From: an uncultured Pseudomonadota bacterium
Lineage (GTDB): Bacteria > Desulfobacterota_B > Binatia > UBA9968
Assembly (NCBI GenBank): GCA_946478635.1
Contig: CAMLCX010000188.1
Location: 1-8,588, forward strand
Length of the DNA: 8,588 bases
Direction of reading: 5' to 3'
Positions 7,287-8,588 of this stretch are shown piece by piece. Below the pieces are notes generated by a model. The model searched no databases. It saw only the letters and a list, made by a program, of their open reading frames with translations, and was not told the origin of the DNA. Both the position numbers and the translations under genes were made by a program. Position 1 is the first letter of the stretch. The number at the start of each line of letters is the position of its first letter.

Positions 7287-7487
7287 GTGACCAAGATGTA
7301 TTTGGCCAATACGCGTAGATCAAAAATACGCGGATTGGTCAAGAGAGATCGCCACAAAACGTTCAAGCCGCACTCCACTCCGATCAGCGAGACCGGCAAA
7401 CAGAAATTGCAAGAGAAGATAGCGCCGTCACGGTCGGCGTGGGAGAATTTCCTGCGGACGCACGAGGATTCGGTAGCGGTGTGAGAC
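7287..7487 (+). pseudogene. Possible degraded DDE/integrase-type transposase fragment
   Basis: A frame from GTG 7287 to TGA 7482-7484 encodes 65 basic residues with no good ribosome binding site. Its end, SRSAWENFLRTHEDSVAV, resembles the linker just before the first catalytic Asp of integrase-core transposases, where the pattern is roughly WxxFxRNHxxxIVACDF. In that register the TGA replaces the Cys and the next codon, GAC (7485-7487), would be the catalytic Asp. No similarity continues after it and no terminal inverted repeats were found. The match is from memory and short. It could equally be chance reading or a small unrelated protein. Confidence 0.28.
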
Positions 7488-7622
7488 AAAAGAAACACTC
7501 GCGCGAGACAAATCAAAGATGTGTCCCTGAAATCTCTGAGCGCTCCGTCACTCTTGTAAGGATCATTCTAAAAACTGGATAGCCAGAGAACCAACCGCAC
7601 AGTTTAGTTATAGCGACTCGGG

Positions 7623-7642
7623 CATCCTACGACATCCTACGA
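7623..7642. repeat. Tandem direct repeat of CATCCTACGA (two copies)
   Basis: Two exact 10-base copies sit back to back about 100 bases before the aldolase-family start. One helical turn of spacing would put both copies on the same face of the DNA, which suits activator binding, but replication slippage is an equally simple explanation. Confidence 0.6.
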
Positions 7643-7654
7643 GGGCAAGACCGC

Positions 7655-7675
7655 ACCAACTTGAAGCTCGTTGGT
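7655..7675. promoter_or_regulatory. Inverted repeat ACCAAC-N9-GTTGGT upstream of the aldolase-family promoter
   Basis: The arms 7655-7660 and 7670-7675 are exact reverse complements with a 9-base spacer. The site ends 15 bases before the proposed -35 box, a position typical of activators such as LysR-type regulators. This is inferred from geometry only. Confidence 0.35.
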
Positions 7676-7690
7676 TCGTCGTCCAACACA

Positions 7691-7718
7691 TTGACTCACC
7701 ACTTCGTTATCGGATACT
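7691..7718 (+). promoter_or_regulatory. Sigma70-like promoter for the class II aldolase-family gene
   Basis: TTGACT (7691-7696, five of six) and GATACT (7713-7718, four of six) are 16 bases apart. Transcription would begin near 7725, giving a short leader of about 20 bases that contains the ribosome binding site. This is the best promoter candidate in the window. Confidence 0.5.
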
Positions 7719-7729
7719 TTCGAGTTCGC

Positions 7730-7735
7730 AAGGAG
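7730..7735 (+). promoter_or_regulatory. Ribosome binding site of the aldolase-family gene
   Basis: AAGGAG ends ten bases before the ATG at 7746 and supports that start. Confidence 0.75.
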
Positions 7736-7745
7736 TAACCGTTTT

Positions 7746-8519
7746 ATGAGTTCTGAACTTGAAGACGTCAAGCGCGAAGTCGCCGCGGCCAACCGCGTGC
7801 TCGCCAATCTCGGCCTCGCCACCGGGCTGACCGCCGCCCTCGGCCACGCCAGCATGCGCGTCCCGTCCAAGCCCGATCAATTTTTCGTCAAGGGGCGCGA
7901 GTACGAGTTCGACGCCCTGGCGATCATGGAACCCGACGACATGGTCATGTGCGACACCGAAGGATTCCTCATCGGCGGGCGAGCCGGGCTCACACAGTGC
8001 TCCGAAGTGAAGATCCACGCCTGCATCTACAAGACCCATCCGAGGATTCAGGCCATCGTCCACGTCCACCCGCGCTACACGATCCTGATAAGCGTGCTCA
8101 CGGGCGCAATCAAACCGATGCGTCAGGAAGGGGCGCAGATGCTGCGCCGTCCGCTGCCGATCTATCCTCACGTCAAAACCATCCAGAGCCACGAGGAGGG
8201 CATGGAGGTCGCCAATCTCCTGGGCGAAAGCCAAGTGATCTTGCTGCGCGGCCACGGCGCCGTCACCACCGGCACCAAGATCGCGGAAGCGGTCATGGGG
8301 ATGGCCCATCTCGAAGAGCAGGCGCAGATGAACTACCTGGCCTACTGCGCCCAGGGCAAGGACTACACTTTTCTGCAGGACGACGTGCTCGACGAGATGC
8401 TCAATCGCACCCCGCTCGCCGCGCATCCGCACTTCAAGGATGTCCTCAAGGGCCGTGAACCGCAGCGCGACGGCACGTGGAATTACCAGAAGAATGCCGC
8501 GGCGCGGGACAAAAAGTAA
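7746..8519 (+). CDS. Class II aldolase/adducin-family protein (metal-dependent aldolase or decarboxylase)
   Basis: The 257-residue product has the full class II aldolase/adducin fold pattern. CSEVKIHACIY gives E87 as the likely catalytic acid (FucA E73). HVHPRYT supplies two metal ligands, H106 and H108, and LLRGHGAVTTG supplies the third, H170. The N-terminal loop reads GHASMRVP (33-40) where sugar-phosphate aldolases usually have GNxSxR, so the phosphate-binding site is altered and the substrate may not be a phosphorylated sugar. Relatives include fuculose-phosphate aldolase, ribulose-phosphate epimerase and decarboxylases such as that of the vitamin B6 degradation pathway. Which of these applies cannot be told. 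It is a single-gene unit with its own promoter and is divergent from the TTT operon, so it may process the imported carboxylate. The tail after about 235 is polar and lysine-rich. Confidence 0.9.
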   Translation: MSSELEDVKREVAAANRVLANLGLATGLTAALGHASMRVPSKPDQFFVKGREYEFDALAIMEPDDMVMCDTEGFLIGGRAGLTQCSEVKIHACIYKTHPRIQAIVHVHPRYTILISVLTGAIKPMRQEGAQMLRRPLPIYPHVKTIQSHEEGMEVANLLGESQVILLRGHGAVTTGTKIAEAVMGMAHLEEQAQMNYLAYCAQGKDYTFLQDDVLDEMLNRTPLAAHPHFKDVLKGREPQRDGTWNYQKNAAARDKK

Positions 8520-8588
8520 ACCGGAGTGACTTCGGAACCAGGCCCGGATATCTAAAAAGCCGTTTTCGCGGTCGCGACTCCTTAGGCA
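8520..8588. other. Short downstream tail with a small imperfect hairpin
   Basis: Directly after the stop, 8521-8535 can pair as CCGGAG-TGA-CTTCGG with one G-T pair, but the following bases are not T-rich, so it is not called a terminator. No gene start is visible before the window ends. Confidence 0.3.

Larger units (their letters stand above)
7198..7745. other. Long intergenic region between tctC and the aldolase-family gene
   Basis: This 548-base stretch separates two diverging genes and is long for so compact a window. It contains, in order, an inverted repeat by tctC, a 65-codon open frame that may be a transposase remnant, a tandem 10-base repeat with a nearby inverted repeat, and a promoter for the downstream gene. 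The base composition looks more AT-rich than the flanking genes by eye. No tRNA, rRNA or known riboswitch was recognised. Confidence 0.6.

Noticed and set aside
7302..7309. TTGGCCAA palindrome near tctC
   Set aside because: It is only eight bases, lies within a possible coding remnant, and is common by chance.
7198..7745. CRISPR array, tRNA or riboswitch in the long intergenic gap
   Set aside because: No spaced repeats beyond one tandem decamer, no cloverleaf and no recognisable aptamer core were found.
7707..8432. Minus-strand open frame of 241 codons opposite the aldolase-family gene
   Set aside because: The plus-strand frame has all metal and catalytic residues, a promoter and a ribosome binding site. 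The opposite frame has none.
8521..8535. Small hairpin after the aldolase-family stop as an intrinsic terminator
   Set aside because: The stem is six pairs including a G-T, the loop is three bases, and no T-run follows.

Overview
The window is about 8.6 kb of GC-rich, densely coding bacterial DNA with seven genes in four alternating transcription units. The mix is a TPP-dependent lyase, a tripartite tricarboxylate transporter (TTT) with its Bug-type binding protein, a class II aldolase-fold enzyme and an unusual haem-c-bearing cytochrome bd-like pair. It suggests an aerobic or microaerobic, Gram-negative-type environmental bacterium of an uncultured soil or subsurface lineage (Desulfobacterota/Binatota-, Rokubacteria- or Tectomicrobia-like). 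That placement is an impression from gene content, with no marker gene to support it.

Layout. (1) 1-1385, minus: a TPP-dependent enzyme of the acetolactate synthase superfamily, closest by motif to the ILVBL/2-hydroxyacyl-CoA lyase branch, cut by the left edge inside its TPP motif. (2) 1386-1666: a divergent control region with a perfect 7+1+7 palindrome lying over a possible promoter of the TPP gene. (3) 1667-4035, plus: two genes overlapping by ATGA. The first is a CydA-like membrane subunit with a C-terminal cytochrome c domain (CxxCH). The second is another CydA-derived membrane protein standing where CydB would normally be. (4) 4036-4159: a short convergent gap with one weak hairpin. (5) 4160-7197, minus: tctC-tctB-tctA, a tightly packed TTT uptake operon. 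(6) 7198-7745: a long intergenic region with an operator-like inverted repeat before tctC, a possible transposase remnant, a tandem decamer repeat, a second inverted repeat and a good sigma70-like promoter for the next gene. (7) 7746-8519, plus: a class II aldolase/adducin-family enzyme with its metal-binding histidines intact.

How they may work together. The Bug protein would capture a carboxylate in the periplasm and TctA/TctB would import it. The class II aldolase-fold enzyme and the TPP lyase are plausible carbon-carbon bond cleaving or decarboxylating enzymes for its breakdown. This is inferred from adjacency only, because the genes are in separate units.

The most interesting part is the bd-like pair. 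The first subunit keeps candidates for the high-spin haem ligands but seems to lack the quinol-binding Q-loop, the haem b558 ligands and the last helix of classical CydA, and has gained a haem c domain. This points to a cytochrome c-linked, non-quinol member of the bd superfamily, like the OR-C/OR-N groups, built from two CydA paralogues.
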